64,000 nt of DNA from Rhodocytophaga aerolata (GTDB taxonomy: Bacteria > Bacteroidota > Bacteroidia > Cytophagales > 172606-1). The position numbers were made by a program, and so were the translations under genes. Positions 62,894-64,000 of this stretch are shown here, one piece after another; positions within the stretch are counted from its first letter, which is position 1, and the number at the start of each line of letters is the position of its first letter. Where the stretch lies: positions 1,004,766 through 1,068,765 of the forward strand of contig NZ_JAUKPO010000001.1 of NCBI RefSeq assembly GCF_030503435.1. Direction: 5' to 3'. The notes under the pieces were generated by a model. It ran no database searches. It was not told the origin of the DNA and saw only the letters and a program-made list of their open reading frames with translations.

Positions 62894-63661
62894 ATGTCTG
62901 CATCTATGGAAAGTAGTATGTTCACCCCACACAAGTATTTTTTAGCACATATCTCCCTGGATTGTGTGGTTTTTGGTTTTCATGAAAATCAATTAAAAGT
63001 TTTATTAGCTAAACTGAAAGGCCGGGATGAATGGGGGTTACCAGGTGGATTTGTAGGAATCCAAGAAACAGCCGAATATGCAGCCAGCCGGGTGTTGAAA
63101 GAACGTACCGGATTGGATCAGGTATTTTTGCAGCAATTTTATGTATTCAGTGATCCAGACAGGGGTGAGCAGCTCAAAGAAGTAGAATCATTAAAAGCCA
63201 TTAGTGGATCGGCTATTGATATAGAATGGTTTAAGCAACGGTTTATTTCTATTGGCTTTTATGCACTGGTAGAATTCTCCCAGGTTGAACCAACACCTGA
63301 TGTTATTTCAGATGCCTGCCAGTGGTGGGATCTGGCAGAGGTAAGCAAACTGATGCTAGACCATAATCTGATCTTGCAGAAAGCCCTGGAAACCCTACGG
63401 CTGCAACTGAACTACCAACCTATTGGGTATAATTTATTACCCGCTACCTTCACGATGCCAGAACTTCAGCGGCTGTACGAAGCCATTCTGGGCAAACAAC
63501 TCGACCGCCGCAACTTTCACCGGAAAATTACCGGCTATGGCATTCTCAAAAAGCTGAATGAACGCCGCACCGGTGTAGCCCACAAAGCTCCTGACCTCTA
63601 CAGTTTCGATCTGGACAAATATCATCAGGCATTAAAGGAGGGGTTACAGGGCGGGTGGTAG
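62894..63661 (+). CDS. Nudix-winged-helix regulator (NrtR/AraR-like), right copy
   Basis: This 255-residue paralogue of the 43527 regulator shares VVFGFHENQLKVLLAKLKGR, GLPGGFVGIQE, SIGFYALVEFSQVEPTPDVI, IGYNLLPATFTMPELQRLYE and the winged-helix end LDRRNFHRKITGYGILKKLN. The Nudix box (52-74) ends RVLKERTGL. Only one of the three Glu of REUxEExGU remains (Glu70), so it is probably a sensor rather than a hydrolase. It is divergent from the dehydrogenase fusion and is likely to bind the palindrome at 62804. The effector is probably a sugar or sugar-acid by family analogy. Confidence 0.9.
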   Translation: MSASMESSMFTPHKYFLAHISLDCVVFGFHENQLKVLLAKLKGRDEWGLPGGFVGIQETAEYAASRVLKERTGLDQVFLQQFYVFSDPDRGEQLKEVESLKAISGSAIDIEWFKQRFISIGFYALVEFSQVEPTPDVISDACQWWDLAEVSKLMLDHNLILQKALETLRLQLNYQPIGYNLLPATFTMPELQRLYEAILGKQLDRRNFHRKITGYGILKKLNERRTGVAHKAPDLYSFDLDKYHQALKEGLQGGW

Positions 63662-63666
63662 ATTAA

Positions 63667-63849
63667 TTACTTCTTTGGCTTCTGAAGCAAATCAAATACT
63701 ACCGGGCTAAAAAAGGCAAGGTTTTCCAGGATACAGGTCATGTTGTAGAACTTATCTACCGGCACTTCCGGACTATCCGCCATCTGTTCAATCAGGGTAT
63801 CCAGGGTCTCCCGGAATTTATCAGTAAACTCTTCTTTGCTCATATTCAT
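63667..63849 (-). CDS. Small acidic hypothetical protein
   Basis: I do not recognise this 60-residue protein. It is helical and acidic (KFRETLDTLIEQMADSPEVP), with a hydrophobic second half (NMTCILENLAFFSPVVFDLL) and a basic end. Two ATGs (63849 and 63843) are possible starts. Its stop lies 6 bp from the stop of the convergent Nudix regulator. Composition and placement support a real gene; no function can be given. Confidence 0.55.
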   Translation of the reverse strand: MNMSKEEFTDKFRETLDTLIEQMADSPEVPVDKFYNMTCILENLAFFSPVVFDLLQKPKK

Positions 63850-64000
63850 TTTTACGCATACGCTAGCTTCTGTTTAACCATAATATCCGGAAGAAAATTT
63901 CATGCAGGAATGGGTATTTACCGGCTATTTTCCATATTCTTACAAAGGGTGACATACACTAAAGAAAGAAAAACGTATGAGAGCCTACCTCTTATAAAAG

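Noticed and set aside
1-64000. CRISPR array, rRNA/tRNA genes, prophage, transposase or secretion-system locus
   Set aside because: No regularly spaced repeats, structural RNA gene, or hallmark proteins of these systems were seen in the reading frames or gaps; a covariance-model scan could still reveal a missed RNA.

Overview
The window is a stretch of chromosome from a member of the Bacteroidota, most likely an environmental Cytophagales bacterium related to Rhodocytophaga. That placement is inferred from the gene families: an OMP_b-brl-type TonB-dependent receptor with a CarboxypepD_reg-like N-terminus, a GH109-type glycosidase, a ThuA/glucose-dehydrogenase/PKD/cytochrome c fusion, AraR/NrtR-like Nudix regulators, and weak or absent Shine-Dalgarno sites. 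No rRNA, tRNA, CRISPR array, phage module or transposase was recognised, so the placement has no marker-gene support.

Layout. Positions 1-9,532 are mostly housekeeping or unlinked genes: CPBP membrane protein (cut by the window edge), STAS-like protein, LysM protein, YpfJ-type metallopeptidase, phosphoglycerate kinase, methyltransferase, Sua5, a 45-residue membrane peptide beside a sodium:solute symporter, TPR protein and HAD protein. Positions 9,619-22,000 are rich in carbohydrate and sulfo-group functions: CE-type esterase, a hexosamine-kinase-like gene with a GH109-like enzyme and a convergent LacI regulator, an arylsulfotransferase-like protein, a sulfotransferase, an MFS transporter, an HGSNAT-like membrane acyltransferase and a CBM9-like protein. 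A FecA-like receptor, a CHAP amidase and a 1,395-residue soluble seven-PAS histidine kinase follow (22-30.5 kb). Positions 30.8-44.3 kb are mixed: TVP38, an NmrA/HxlR divergent pair, GH5, M23 peptidase, SDR, Crp/Fnr, an outer-membrane receptor, Stf0 sulfotransferase and a cassette-like hypothetical gene.

The most coherent region is 43.5-63.7 kb. Six exported alpha/beta-hydrolase esterases (three type-B carboxylesterases, three CE1/esterase-D-like) and a Tat-exported SxxK hydrolase run in one direction. They lead into a CitMHS transporter, an AtuA (DUF1446) protein, a detached AtuA C-terminal-like protein and DoxX. A large multidomain dehydrogenase/cytochrome c protein lies on the other strand. 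Paralogous Nudix-winged-helix regulators with degenerate Nudix boxes stand at both ends, each divergent from the cluster. A reasonable inference is a catabolic island in which esters are cleaved outside the cytoplasm and the released acid is imported by CitM and processed with the AtuA pair.

Three kinds of intergenic structure stand out: a four-copy dispersed element built around a TTACTTTTTTGT hairpin, three of whose copies divide the esterase island; a three-copy near-perfect palindrome (core CCTGTTAGGTTTT); and a matching 12-bp palindrome in front of both the kinase/GH109 pair and the LacI gene, which makes that regulator's target readable from the sequence.
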